A stretch of 64,000 bases of DNA from Epiperipatus broadwayi (taxonomy: Eukaryota > Onychophora > Udeonychophora > Euonychophora > Peripatidae). A model generated the notes under the pieces. The model saw only the letters and a program-made list of their open reading frames with translations. It ran no database searches and was not told the DNA's origin. The position numbers and the translations under genes were made by a program. Shown one piece after another: positions 47,858-59,719 of this stretch (the first letter of the stretch is position 1; each line of letters begins with the position of its first letter). The DNA is taken from NCBI GenBank assembly GCA_028023455.1, contig JAQFVV010000013.1:4404001-4468000 (forward strand). The letters run 5' to 3'.

Positions 47858-50434
47858 TTTCTCCTTTTTCTATCGTCTCTCACTCACTGGTCTATCCTAC
47901 CCAAATTTAAACTTTTTGGTATCAAATTGTGTGTGTAGCAATATTAAAAATGTATACATATATGTAGAATTCACCATAAACACGCACACATTTCGATCTC
48001 AAATTTAAAGCAATAAATAAAGATAAATAATATAATTTAGATTTCTTCTTTTACTTATATAAAAATATATAATTTTAATCATTTATTTTGAATTGTAAAA
48101 TTCGTTAGTTATTGCTTTGTTTAAATTTCATTTAGTAATAATTTTAGAAATAGATTGTAATATTTAATTAAAAGTAAAAATAATCGTATGTTCCCTTTTT
48201 GTCTTTGAAATTTTAAAAGCATCGGTCAGTGAGAGATAATAGATTAATTAAAAAGAAAAATTCCCTAAAATGTAATTATAAAAATTAAATGTAAAATCTA
48301 AACGTAAACAATAGAACGACAGCTTTCTCTATAATTAAACTAACAAAAATGCATTGATTATCCTCAGGGCATATTAAGTGGAATCTAAAAATACACTAAC
48401 AAAAATGTAAAAGATAAGATCTAAGAAAGAAGGCCATTTTAGACTTTCTAGGGACTTTCACTTTAGCTGTGCTCTCAATCAGTTGAGAGTCTCCAAGATC
48501 TTAAATTAATTTTACCTGCCATGGTATGATCGAGTAAAAAAGCACCCAGACTATTCTCCATCCGGAGATGGCCTATCGGATGCCAAACCTTCCATTGCCC
48601 TTCATAAATTCAACCACGAAGATCTGCTGCCTAAAATAATTTGAAAGCTGCTGCTGTTAAATTACACGAATCATCTAAATGCTGTAAAGAACTGCTAATG
48701 CTAGAATCATGAACAATTTGCTACTGATCACAGAATCGGAAAACTTCTCATAAACAGGTACCTGTGTCCAAATTCTCTAGAGTACTCTACTAATATCCCA
48801 CTATAGCTTATTCATTCTTTATCTAACTTATAAACTATAAACTGTAAATTCTCGTTTGTAAAACTAAAATTAATTATTAAATTTTTTTAATGTAAAGTTC
48901 TTTAATAATCTAGCCTGCCTAACTCTAACTTTCTTGGGTGTGTATTTCTGAAATCTACATTTTATTATATAATTATTGCATGCTCATAATTTTCTAAGTA
49001 TAAATCTATGATCACTTGAAACAGTGGAGACGTGTCAAATTTTCATTAATATTTACTTTCATAAATAACTTAATATTTTCATCTAAATCGGGCATTCAGT
49101 GCTTCATTTATTGTAATACAGGGGTCTAGTGCTTAACAAATGGCTGACGTATTAGTTATAATAATCACCCAGTTTATGTGTTGTTTTTATATTTTATTAA
49201 ATTTGTAATTAATAATTCCATAAAATTTGCATTTCTTTGAGAGTCGCAAACGTTCCTTATTAAATGTTGATAATGTAGGGCTGAGTTATAAAATATATTT
49301 AAGTCTTAACAGAATCATCTGTACATTATACATGTGTTACATTTTAGAGATGCGATGACCCATTACAAGCCTTGAATATTCCGGATTCTATAGGGTTGAA
49401 ATTAAGCCTAGTAGTCCTACACAAGCGGACATAATAAATGCTCCCATAGGACTTGACGACCATCATGTAGCCAGCAGGAAACAATGGCATGCACCACTTG
49501 TCCCTGGTTATGCTTATGTGACACTTTACCTCTTCGGGCCTATGGCAAACACCAACCCGTATTTATAAACTCATTCACGGCTTTGCAGTTTCAATATACT
49601 GCCATTTCCTATCACCTATCTAAATGTACCACATGTTTCTTTTATTAACTTTATTATTCTATGTATAACTCCATCTCTGCATTAGTGACATAATTCACTC
49701 TCAAATAAATGTTTGCCCCTAGTTATTAGTAAATATCTTTAATTAAATAAATATATGTCCGCCGCTACTCTTATAAATCTTACTTTAGACTCTTGCATTG
49801 CAAAGGTATAAATCCCTAAAGGCATGCCTTAGAAATACTTGCTTGAGAATTTTAGGTAGCTAGATTACGTCATCAAATAAATGTATTTCTCTTTGTAAAC
49901 ATAACAGTATCAGAAATACCGTTACTGAGGTCTTAAATATAAAGTATTATTGGTAAAATGATTTCATATAAATGTTACTAAATAAATAAATGTATTTCTT
50001 GAATAACAGTATCGGAAAATTCCGTTACTCAATTTAAATATTACCAAATATTATTAGTAAATGATTTATTATTAAAATGTTTCAATAAATAATTTCAAAC
50101 TATACATCTGCAGTTACATTTTATTTATTCGATACCCATTCTATATAATATTTCCTCGATTTTGTAAATATAAATGTTTAATTAATATTAGTGTTATTAT
50201 TGGCTAACTCGAAATAAAATCATGAATCTCTTGCAACATCCCTGACCACCGTGCCTAAAGAAATGTTTACTAATGTCGCAACAGAGGCATTGTTTCATAG
50301 ATTGTATTGTGGAACCGATAAACTATGTTCGAACTCAGTACTACAGGTGGCTTCGCTACCTCGATGGTGCTGCCATTCTGTGTGGTGATTGAATTCTGCA
50401 CTATGTTAACGAATCACCATTTCTGACTGTTACA
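47856..50434 (+). repeat. Right LTR copy (2.58 kb)
   Basis: Collinear with 43146-45683 at about 95% by eye, ending GACTGTTACA like the left copy. It has small indels: a 6-bp loss near 48464 and a ~51-bp insertion at about 49638-49690 relative to the left copy. Differences are dominated by transitions at CpG sites. The start has no clear TG. Short open frames inside both copies are chance. Confidence 0.9.
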
Positions 50435-51539
50435 ATATTAACCATCTCCAGACTTTCAAACTTCTAATTGAGCTATAAAACATGGTGACAAGTCGGCGAG
50501 GACTTCCCTTCTTTTTAGAAGAATGTAGACATTTAGGTATTCATCATCACTGGGGGTTACATGGCAGTGGCATAAAAGATAGTCAGGCTGGTGCACTGAC
50601 ATGGGATTTACTCCATCTTTTTTATACTGACTAATTTGGGCATTTTCATTTCTATTCAGCTTTCTACCAATATTTTTCTTCTTTATCACAGCAACAGCAA
50701 ACTGCTAACTAATTGCACAACTTTTGAGGGACTTTCATTCATATCCAGGCTTGGCCCGGTTACCCTTTTTACCAATTTCTTTACTGTTTTATGATCAGGG
50801 TTTTTTCTTAAATCTCCAGACAAATTCTCAAGTATGCCTTTAATAATACAGTCTCATCAGTCTACAATAAACAAATAACATCAGTCAGATGGTCTTCCTA
50901 GACCTGTGATGAATAAGTACTCATCCAAGCACTTTGCAGCAGAGACCAGCACAGCAGACCAAAAGAATGTAGCAAGACAAACAAAATATCACAGAGAAGA
51001 GACCAAAGAAAAGAACCCCCCCCCAGCCTTTATAGAACTCTCAATACAATACAAATTGAATATCCCCTCTATCACTATTGCATTAGCCAACTCTAAATTC
51101 TTGATTAATTGATTGCTACAATGGATATAGCTTTTTACACTTTTTTTTTATCTTTCATTTCTATCTCTAATTTGCCACTCAGACCCACTTACTTTAATGA
51201 AGGAGTTCTGTGTACACCAATTTTCTAATATTTAATATAATGGAAAAGCTTTTTCACTAATCTGTTACAAAATATTAAAAAAACCCACAAATCTAATATT
51301 AAATTACTGCAGATTTGCTCTGCTGATATTGGCATTCAATTACTTTACTTTTTTTTCCATGTGTCACAGCATCAGCTGGAAAGCAAACTTGCTAACCCAG
51401 GAGAACTGCTTATAAGGCAGCTGGGTTGATCACTCGACCACTAATGCTTAATACAAAGTGCAGGATGACCATTTCCATCCATTAGTGGAAATTAAAATTT
51501 GGTCATATAATAACCTGCATTTCCTTTAACTTATTTACA
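50435..51539. other. Unassigned sequence between the LTR element and Merlin
   Basis: A 77-codon minus-strand frame (50456-50689) and neighbouring minus-strand pieces such as DLRKNPDHKTVKKLVKRV at about 50770-50825 look less random than the surroundings. The second recalls the start of some Tc1/mariner-type transposases (RxNPxxSxRKxAK). Similarity is too weak to call. Confidence 0.3.
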
Positions 51540-51563
51540 AAAAAAATGGTACTTACAGATAAT

Positions 51564-51747
51564 TCAACTGATGACGTATTACCCTGAAGGCATATTGTTC
51601 TAATGTTGCGATTTTTAAGATAATGTCTCCAAGTGATTTGCAGACACATTTAGTCACTAAAATGTGTCCGCAGATCACGTGAACACGACACGTTAAAAAG
51701 CGCAAGATTAGACTGATATGCCTTCAGGGTAATACATCATCGTTTGA
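51564..51747. repeat. Inverted repeat inside the Merlin end (~85-bp arms)
   Basis: The arms share GATGACGTATTACCCTGAAG/GATGATGTATTACCCTGAAG, CTAAT.TTGCG and GCAGACACA/GCGGACACA and meet near 51655. The outer part coincides with the end of the Merlin TIR. Confidence 0.85.
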
Positions 51748-52039
51748 TCACATGATAAAAAAAAACCATAAAAAAAGACAAAAATGTGACGCAGGTCATG
51801 TGATAAAAAGAAAAAAAACTGGCAAAAATATAAAAATTAAACAAAAATTTAAACATAAAAAAAAAATTTAACAAAAAATTTACATATTAAAGAAAAAAAA
51901 AGGGTATATGGTCACGTGATTTTTTAGATGGCTTCTTGGTGGGCAGAAAATGAACACCACCATGTTTCTTGGTCCTAAAAAAAAAAATACAAAAAAACAA
52001 AAAATTATTGAAAATTTACATGCATGAAATACAAAATAA

Positions 52040-52450
52040 GGTCAATACAAAATATATATTGCTAATTTGATTTAAAAAATTATTGAAAATTATTTACAAA
52101 TTAAACGTAATTAAGTGGAAGTTTGATAATTGAAGAAATATTAACAAAAAATTTTTGTAAATTTAAAAAAAAAACAGATAAAAAACACTTTACCCGAATT
52201 AATGCGAATCTGGCATTAATGGCGATCTTGTATAAAACGTGTCATCACATGCCGTAGTTTTACATACATTTGGTAATTTTAAAAATGTACTGTATATTGC
52301 TAATTTGAGTTAAAAAATTATTGAAAATTATTTACAAAGTAAACGTAATTAAGTGGAAGTTTGATCATTGTAGAAATATTACCAAAAAATTTTTGTACAT
52401 TTAAAATAAAGATTTAATGCGAATATAGCATTAATGGCGACCTTACTTTT
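52040..52450. repeat. Two tandem copies of a ~245-bp unit in the Merlin 3' region
   Basis: The phrases TATATTGCTAATTTGA, TTACAAA.TAAACGTAATTA, AGTGGAAGTTTGAT and GCATTAATGGCGA occur in the same order at about 52046-52230 and 52290-52443. Confidence 0.85.
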
Positions 52451-52548
52451 ACATGCATTTGGATTACTTATTGTCTATATTCAATAATATAATTAATTAT
52501 AAAATTATAATTATTAGAAAAAAAATTAAAATTACTTACAAATAGTGT

Positions 52549-53448
52549 TCACTGCGGAGGACTGAATTGGGATATATGTTCCAACATCGCAGCAAAAGGT
52601 TCAGTTTTATACGACTGCCTCCACATAAACTCACTCAAATATGAGTCCAGGTGCTGACGTGCTGTCCCTCTGTGTTTTTTATTATGCCATTTGACCAAAC
52701 CCCACAACCTTTCAACATTTTGTGTATGTATGCCAGTTGTGGGGTCTATGAAGTTGTATGTGTGATTAACATGATGGTGTTCGTATCCAGCCTCAGCTAA
52801 CTCTTCGCTCTTATATCTCTTCCAGCAATCACTGTAGATAGTTGAGCCTTCATGTACATTTTGCAAAATTTCTTGCATGAGAGTAGACGCACTTCTATCT
52901 CGAATGGCTACAATAAAACATTCTTCAGTCTCTCTGCATACGCCACCAAATAGCCATTGCTGTGGTATGACTCTTCCGGCATTGTTCTTCCATTTTGTGA
53001 AGAGGCTTTCATCGATTTCCATGATTAAGTTGGGACCTCCGATTTTCCGCCTTTCATTTCTTAACAATCTCCAGGTACAAACTTCGTGGAGGTAGTTGTT
53101 CCAATCGATAACAGTTTTGTCTGAAATATTCAATTCCTCTGCACAAAATGTTATGGATGTTAATTGTTTGGACCAACTGTAGATGAAACGTATAGCGGTC
53201 ACGAAAGTCATTTTGGAGCCAACGAACCACATGCCTTTTCTCATTGCGATTTGGGATAGACAATCTTTCAAGTTGCATCACCATTGTTTCACTGAATTGG
53301 GTCCCGAATTGTGAACATACTTTTTCATTTCATGACCATTTTGACACAATTTCCTTTTGGGAAGAAGTCCGCGGTCTTGTAACAAGATGATTGCTTCTTC
53401 CTCCATACTTGGTAAATTAAATAAGGTTCTTGTAGCTTCAGCCATCAT
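52549..53448 (-). pseudogene. Merlin transposase, DDE triad intact, one in-frame TGA
   Basis: Cut-and-paste transposase of the IS1016/ISXO2-like family. The minus-strand frame is open from 53472 to 52549 apart from a single TGA at 53280-53278; ATG codons at 53448 and 53445 are sensible starts. The N-terminal part has a zinc-ribbon pattern (LCQNGHEM, then W-stop-CNLKDC). The stop sits where a W-R-C pattern would be expected, so CGA to TGA is a simple explanation. The three acidic residues all survive in MEIDES (about 53015), IYSDCW (about 52830) and QNVERLW (about 52713). IHTQN and YLSEFMWR at the C-terminus are also typical. Length is about 300 codons, normal for Merlin. Only the stop prevents a full protein. 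Confidence 0.93.
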
Positions 53449-53739
53449 AAACACAAATAATGCAAATATCACAAAGTAGAAGAGCTCAAAAAAGTCACTG
53501 TGATGCCGTGGATAGCAAAATCACAATAGACAGAAAAATCAAAAAATTTCCCAAACCTCTCTCCAAATTTTAAATCTCGCAGGTAAAAAAAAAAAAATTG
53601 ACTCTCTGATGGATTAATCATGCCAGTCACTTGGTTGCCATGACAATGTTGTCATGCAAAAAACGTCGATGTCTACCGGAAGGTAAATCAGTAGGTCAAA
53701 TACGTCATCGATTGAATTATCCGTAAGTACCGAAAAAAT

Positions 53740-54429
53740 ATATGATAAACATCAGAAAAAAAATAGACATGCAAAACATTTACAACTGATCAATCCCTTT
53801 TTCTATATATATATTCTCGCATGTAAATAATTTTAAAATACAAATTGGTAAAATTCACAATAATTAAAAATTAAAAAAAAAATCATATATGAAAATTATA
53901 AATCATAACTTTTTTAAAATATTTTATTTATTCCTGTGTGTAGGTAAAAATATCTGCATAAACCACCATCATTCATTTAATAATATGTTTATATAATCTC
54001 ATAATTTATTCATTAACTTAGATAAAATATAAATCTATATACATATAAGTGTTTGAAGCTTGGCCACTCTAAGAGTGCCTATCACAATATATGCACATTG
54101 AAATGATATATATAGTGTAACATTAATTTTTTTTGGAATTGTTAATTATATTATTTTAAATTTAAAAATATATACGTCTAATATTAATGATAATTTTTTT
54201 AACAATATTTATTAATAATTCTGCTTAATCAAGATGTACTTATGAATTTATTACTAAATTTTGACCTATACTTGCAGCTATGCTGTGACATGTGAAAACC
54301 AAAAGTTAATTATAATAAATAAGATAATTTTTAAAAAGAAAACACTGAAACGTTAAAAAGTAAATATTATCATGCACTTATATAAAGATATCATAGATTT
54401 ATTTAAACTATCTTAAAGTTAATATGCAT
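53740..54429. other. AT-rich DNA, nothing recognised
   Basis: A TGTAAC at 54116 was considered as an LTR start, but it has no counterpart upstream of the right LTR. Confidence 0.4.
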
Positions 54430-56479
54430 TTGTATAATATTAAATAAATTGTAATCATAAATATAATTTATAAAAAAAATAGGCACTTGTCGAAATTATA
54501 AAAAAAGCTTAAAATGAATTATTTTACTTGCAAATGTATAAGGAAAAAACATTGCATCAGCAAATAAAGAAGTTGGCTAGTGCACAAAATACATTAAACA
54601 AGAATTTAAGTTAAGAATTCATTAAAAGGGTGAGATAATGTGAATTGTTTGTATAACAGTAATAAGATATTTTGAAAACTGGAAACAATAGAGGCATTTG
54701 TAGACAGTAATTACGGTAAATGATGTAAAAGGAAGATAAAAGCTATAAATGTAGAGGTTTTTCCTTTGTTAAGTGATTTTTATTTGATTGGTATTCATTC
54801 ATTCACTTGTGTAAAGAAATCCAGACATAGTGAAATGTATTTTGTACCAAATATGCACGAGTAGAGAATTTTTCCTCCACTCTCCCACCCATCCTCAGAC
54901 TGGGATCTGAGAGATGTAATCCAGCTGAATAACAAAAGAAGTATGTCTGATCAATACCTGCCAATTGCTACTGAAAAGGCCAATCTGAAGATGTACAGGG
55001 ATGCAGATGTCCAAGATGGAAGCTGCAACAGCCATTGTGAATTGGTGATTACACCTTAATACCTGCAAGATGGACTCAAACTCACTGCCAGAACAAGTCC
55101 CATCTATCTATATACACACATCCAAGTTACTGGTAACTTTTATATTCAAAATTATATTTATACTGTAGTACTTAAAAAATATGTTCATTAATTTCACATC
55201 GGATGTAATTAAGAAGGCTTAGATTATGAATAATGGCAATTGCTAATTTTATTTTCTTCATATGTATATAGTTACACATTAGCAGATCATTAGCATACAA
55301 TATTGATCTACATGATTTTTTTTTTGTTGTTTTTTTTTTAAAGAGAAAATATTTTTTTTTTTGATAACATGGAATATAGATGTGCATGTGTATGTGTAAA
55401 GAGGGAAGTTGGAAGGGGACTGAATGAGTAAATTTTTATTATATTTCTTCTTACCCACTATAACAAATGTAGGGTACTTTAAAAATTGCTACAAAAGTGA
55501 TTAGACTTAAAAATGACCCCATCCACATTCTTCCACAATTGTTGCTTGATCATTAATTATTTTTTTCAAAAAAAGAAAATGAGAGAACCAGAATGCATTA
55601 TTGTAGAGTTAATTGACATGATGTTTAATTTTATAGCTAGCATAAGAAAGGTGTGCATCTATGTTGTCTTTATATATATTTGATTTATGTTTAAAAAGTA
55701 CCCATTAGTATTGTTATCGATACACATTTAATTGTGAAATGTATATATCTATAAGGAAAACAGTATAAATAAGTGTTCTTATTATTTCGTTATGTGTAAT
55801 AGAGGGCACAGTGTGAAACATTTATATAAATAATCTTTGTAGTTTATTAAATCTATGGACAGAAACTAGCTAAGTAATAATTTTCAATTAATAAAATGGT
55901 AGCAATAAATGCTGGTATAATACCTATATAGGAATGAGTTTACCAGCTTGATAAAAAGGGGCTGTGTATTTATGTGTAACAGATTTTCCCAATATGGTAA
56001 TATACTCGATCATAGATTTATATGCATTAACATTATAAGGCTTTAAATTTACGGTCATTTAGCTGTGTCTTCAATAATGTGTTGCTTGGTGATCCATTGA
56101 TGTCTTGATATTTACTTATTGCTCTAGTTTTTTATGACTTCATTAGCTAATGCATGTCTACAGGATACTCAATTTTTTGAAAGGTTGGATCCTGTCAATC
56201 AGCAGAGGAAAATAAATGGACTTAAGCTATCAAAACTTCATTCCTGAACCCAGGTCATGCTTAGGCAAATGGGTTCCTTTCTCTAACAATAGATTAGAGG
56301 TAAAGTAGTTATCCAAAATTAAGTTGGCATTATGGTGAAATTGTCATTTTTCAAGAGCTATCCTTCAAATATATATATATAACCACAGAGTACCATGATG
56401 TTTTACCACTTTATTTATTATTTACACCTTTCTTAATAATATTGATGTATTATGTGGATAATCTGGAAACATCAGTTGG

Positions 56480-56515
<36 letters not shown>

Positions 56516-57081
56516 CCAATATAAACACATAGGCAGATATATTGAATATATCCTCATATATATATATATATATATATGAGGATATATTCAAATTCTGCCT
56601 ATGGTTTATTGAGCTGGTTTTAAAAGGCTAATTTCACCCAATTCTTGTACAATAGACCAATCTTATTACTGTTTCTCTATTGAATGAAAAATGACCTGGA
56701 TAATTTATGATGGGTATCGGGGTTTTATTATACTTTATTGTTTCCATTTCAAGGATCAGCTGATTTTATATATAGGTATATATCTGCGGGTACTTTCTTT
56801 TGTAAAGGATTTTATTTAATCATTAATAACAATAATTCCATCATTATAAGGTTGTAGATATTGATTATTACTTATATATGTAAAACCTGATCATCACATG
56901 TTAGGAATCTTTTAAGTCTTGTTTCTATCTGACCACTGGGCTACATTGAGAAAAGATTAACTCTCATGAGATCAAGGGAGTAAGTCACTTAGTTATGAAC
57001 TGGAAGAATAGGTGAGGTTTGAACCTACTTTGCCTATGCCTCTAGGTCAGTTTAAAGGAGCTCTACTTTTTGACCATTACA
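54430..57081 (+). repeat. Left LTR of the gypsy element
   Basis: Collinear with 59720-62390, e.g. CATTGCATCAGCAAA, GAAGTTGGCTA and ACAAGAATTT near the start, and GTTTGAACC.ACTTTGCCTA at the end. The 5' boundary is gradual and no TG start could be fixed. Confidence 0.85.
56476..56600. repeat. Two palindromes centred on (TA)n in the left LTR
   Basis: TTGGCAGTTTATATA.. mirrors ..TATAAACTGCCAA at 56476-56519. TTGAATATATCCTCATATA.. mirrors its complement at 56542-56591, with arms extending to AGGCAGA/TCTGCCT. The right LTR has no such palindromes at the homologous place. Confidence 0.92.
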
Positions 57082-57094
57082 GTTTTTTTGTATA

Positions 57095-59276
57095 ATCTAG
57101 CATGGGGTGTAGATCAGGCCTTGTCAGAAAAAAATCAAACAATACATGGGTTGTTATCTAGATGATGTGGTTATTGCACCCACATACCCAGAAAAAAATT
57201 TGATCCACCTAAAAAATTCCTTCAAGAATGTGTGGACAAAAACACTATCATAAATTTTAGCAAACGTTATTTTGCAGGCAAGGAAATCACCTTCCTTGGG
57301 CATTTGGTAATTACAAGGAATATCACCTCGCCCAGAAAAAAATCATGGCCATCAAGAACTGCCCCACATCAACCAATTGAAAGCAAGTACAATCGTTTAT
57401 GAGTATATGCAATTTTTATCAAAAGTTCTACAAAAAAAATTGCATAAGCCACCTCATCTTTACTAGAACTATTAAAAAAGAACAGATAGTGGAAATGGTC
57501 AGTCAATCATGGTCAGGATTTTGAAAAAAATTAGCAAAATTTCTTATGGACTGTTGTATTACACCATCCAGACTTTACTCATCCACTTTATCTTCAAACC
57601 AACAGCAGTAAAAGAGGTCTGAGGCTAGTATTATTCCAGATTGACCAAGGCAGCAGACATAGGATCTTATACTTCAGTAGTAGAACCCTCCAAAGGGTGG
57701 AAATAAATTACACCATTACAAAACAAGATCCTCTAGCCATAGTATAAGCCTGACAAAGGTTCAAGCAATTCCAATTAGGGTTGGAAGTGATCATCACCAC
57801 AAACCCTGGTGTGTTGAATTTCTTAACTGTAGAAGATGCCTCACAAGCAACCACCTCATTAGATGAAGTTTGTTCCTACAACAGTTTAATTAGAAAATGA
57901 TTTACTGCCCTGGAGTGAATATTGTCACAAACATCTTAAGCCACCACCCAGTGGACATCCAACTTCAGAACTTGGTGGCAGAAGAGATGCAAGTAGCAGT
58001 GATTTTCACTAATGTGAATGAGTCAGTGGAACAAGATTTTAAAAAATTGACTCATTTGCAGAGAACTGATAAGAAATATGGACCCATAATAGAAGCTCTT
58101 GATAATGGCCAAGTACCAGAACTAAAGCAACATTATCAAATTAAGGACAATCTCTTGATGTATAAAACCCAGTATTGCACCAACCCCTGGAAAATTCTGG
58201 GTCTACAGGAACTCAGAAGATGGCTGATTAAGCATATCCACAATCCATGTGGACATTATGGCCCTAGGAAAACTGAAAATGCCATATAACATCAATTTTA
58301 TTGGGAAGAGATGTACTCCAGTATCCTCACAAGACTAAGAGAATGTCAGGTATGCACCCAGAATAATCTGCCTAATCAATATTATACTGAAGCAATCACA
58401 CCAATATTATCAAAGGACCCAAATAAACGTTTGGCATTATATCATTATGGACCATTACTTACTTTTAATTGATTTAAGTTCCTATTTATAACTTACAACA
58501 TATTTTCTAAATATATCTCTGTGTACCTGATATGACAATTAGATTCTCAAAGTGCATTCAAGGCCCTGTGTCTGAAACCAATTCACTGAGGTAGTAAAAT
58601 CACAGACAATCTTGTTTGACCGTGGATCAGTGTTTACATTAAAACAATAGAGAGAGGGAATTTGACAATATAGTGTTAGGCATATTCTAACATCAATAAG
58701 GAATCTTCAATCTAACCCATGTGAGAGGGTCATGAGGGAATTAAATCGCTTGTTCGGGATATACCCAGGAAATAATCACAAGAGATGGTAAAACAAACAC
58801 CAATAGAGATGAGGTACCTGAACCATAATAAAAATGATTCTACCACTTTCACGCCAGCATAGCATGACTTCATCTTGGGAGACAAGACTCTAGTTTCCTA
58901 AAAAAAAATAACTCACATTGGAGCTAGAAATAGTAAATTGGGACAAAGCCAAAGACCACACCAGAATGCATCTGGAGCATATAGCAAAGAAGAGGATTAA
59001 AAAAGTAAAACAAAATCCAATATTTTTAAAACCAAAGAACAGGTTAGGTTAGAACACTGCATGTTAGTAAGCCATCATAGGGGCAATATGACATTTTCCC
59101 CATTGTATGAAGGGCTTTTTATTATAAAAAATAAATTTGAGGAGAATGCCTTTCAGTTAGAAAATGGGGATAAATTTGAGGAGAATGCCTTTCAGTTAGA
59201 AAATGGGGAAGGAGTCAGTGGGACTTTTAATGTGAGGTCTTTGAAGCCATACCATGGCACTACAATAAATATATAA
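57095..59276 (+). pseudogene. Ty3/gypsy pol relic: RT end, RNase H, integrase
   Basis: The coding order is preserved in broken frames. The RT catalytic box YLDDVVIAP is at 57155-57181. TINFSKxYFAGKEITFLGHLV-like wording follows at about 57250-57310, then SFMSICNFYQKFYK at about 57395-57430. RNase H of the RT-linked type (LRLVLFQ, RHRILYFSSRTLQRVEINYT, KQDPLAIV) is at about 57620-57745. The linker YCPGVNIVTNILSHHP begins the longest open piece (57897-58289). This continues into the integrase zinc-binding HHCC motif (HIHNPCGHYG, then after one stop FYWEEMYSSI and CQVC, to about 58350). The integrase core is badly decayed, with an ERVMRELNRLFG fragment at about 58724-58760. The C-terminal piece (59061-59276) ends NVRSLKPYH. 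Many stops, so inactive. Confidence 0.87.
59131..59208 (+). repeat. 39-bp in-frame tandem duplication in the integrase tail
   Basis: A 39-bp unit is repeated exactly at 59131-59169 and 59170-59208, duplicating 13 codons (KFEENAFQLENG plus one) without breaking the frame. Confidence 0.95.
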
Positions 59277-59448
59277 AAAAATAGAGTGGCAGTCCAAATG
59301 GTCTACAATCAATCTCAGAGATGTCGATCTACCAGAAAAAGAATTATATAAGAAAGGAGAGAAAACCAGCTAATTTGGATACAACAAATTCATCCACTAA
59401 AAAGGACATAATACAAAAAATATCACTTATATATAAAAGTTTGATTTT

Positions 59449-59449
59449 T

Positions 59450-59480
<31 letters not shown>
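59449..59480. repeat. (CA)n(TA)n microsatellite
   Basis: A short CA run continues into a TA run. Confidence 0.9.
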
Positions 59481-59719
59481 GGATATAAAGAATACTAAAT
59501 ATAAAGGAAAGATACCTAGTGCTTCTTAAATGATCACTCTGTTCACTCTCAAACAAAGTAAATGTAGTCACTTTTTTTTCTTGTATATTTTGCCCAGCTG
59601 AGGGAATATGAAGCTGTACATATATACAGTTATATATATATGTGTGCTTCATCATTCACTGTGTATTAACCAGAGACCATAAAGCCAACTACAGTAAATG
59701 TACATTAAAAGAAACATTT

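Larger units (their letters stand above)
39688..50434 (+). mobile_element. Non-autonomous Ty3/gypsy-type LTR retrotransposon (gag only), ~10.7 kb
   Basis: The outer ends are TGTAACGGTCAGA (39688) and TCTGACTGTTACA (50434), with a 4-bp flank ATAT on both sides (39684-39687 and 50435-50438). Inside are a long left LTR, a PBS-like site, one gag frame, no pol, and a right LTR copy. Gag-only elements with long LTRs fit the LARD-type definition and would need enzymes from an autonomous relative. The low-complexity target duplication is weak evidence on its own. Confidence 0.8.
51548..53731 (-). mobile_element. Merlin DNA transposon, near full length (2.18 kb)
   Basis: The terminal inverted repeats GGTACTTACAGATAATTCAA (51548) and GGTACTTACGGATAATTCAA (reverse complement ending at 53731) continue to GATGACGTATT, about 38 bp with a few mismatches. 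The flanks AAAAAAAT (51540-51547) and GAAAAAAT (53732-53739) agree at 7 of 8 positions, fitting an 8-bp duplication. It encodes one transposase on the minus strand. It is a different subfamily from the 14-kb element, since the TIR sequence is unlike beyond GGTA. Confidence 0.9.

Noticed and set aside
52877-53095. 72-codon plus-strand frame opposite the Merlin transposase
   Set aside because: Shadow of the transposase frame.
54116-54121. TGTAAC as the start of the left LTR of the 54-62 kb element
   Set aside because: The sequence after it has no counterpart near 59.7 kb, the inward sequence does not mirror the LTR end, and the flanks ATAG/ATAT do not match.
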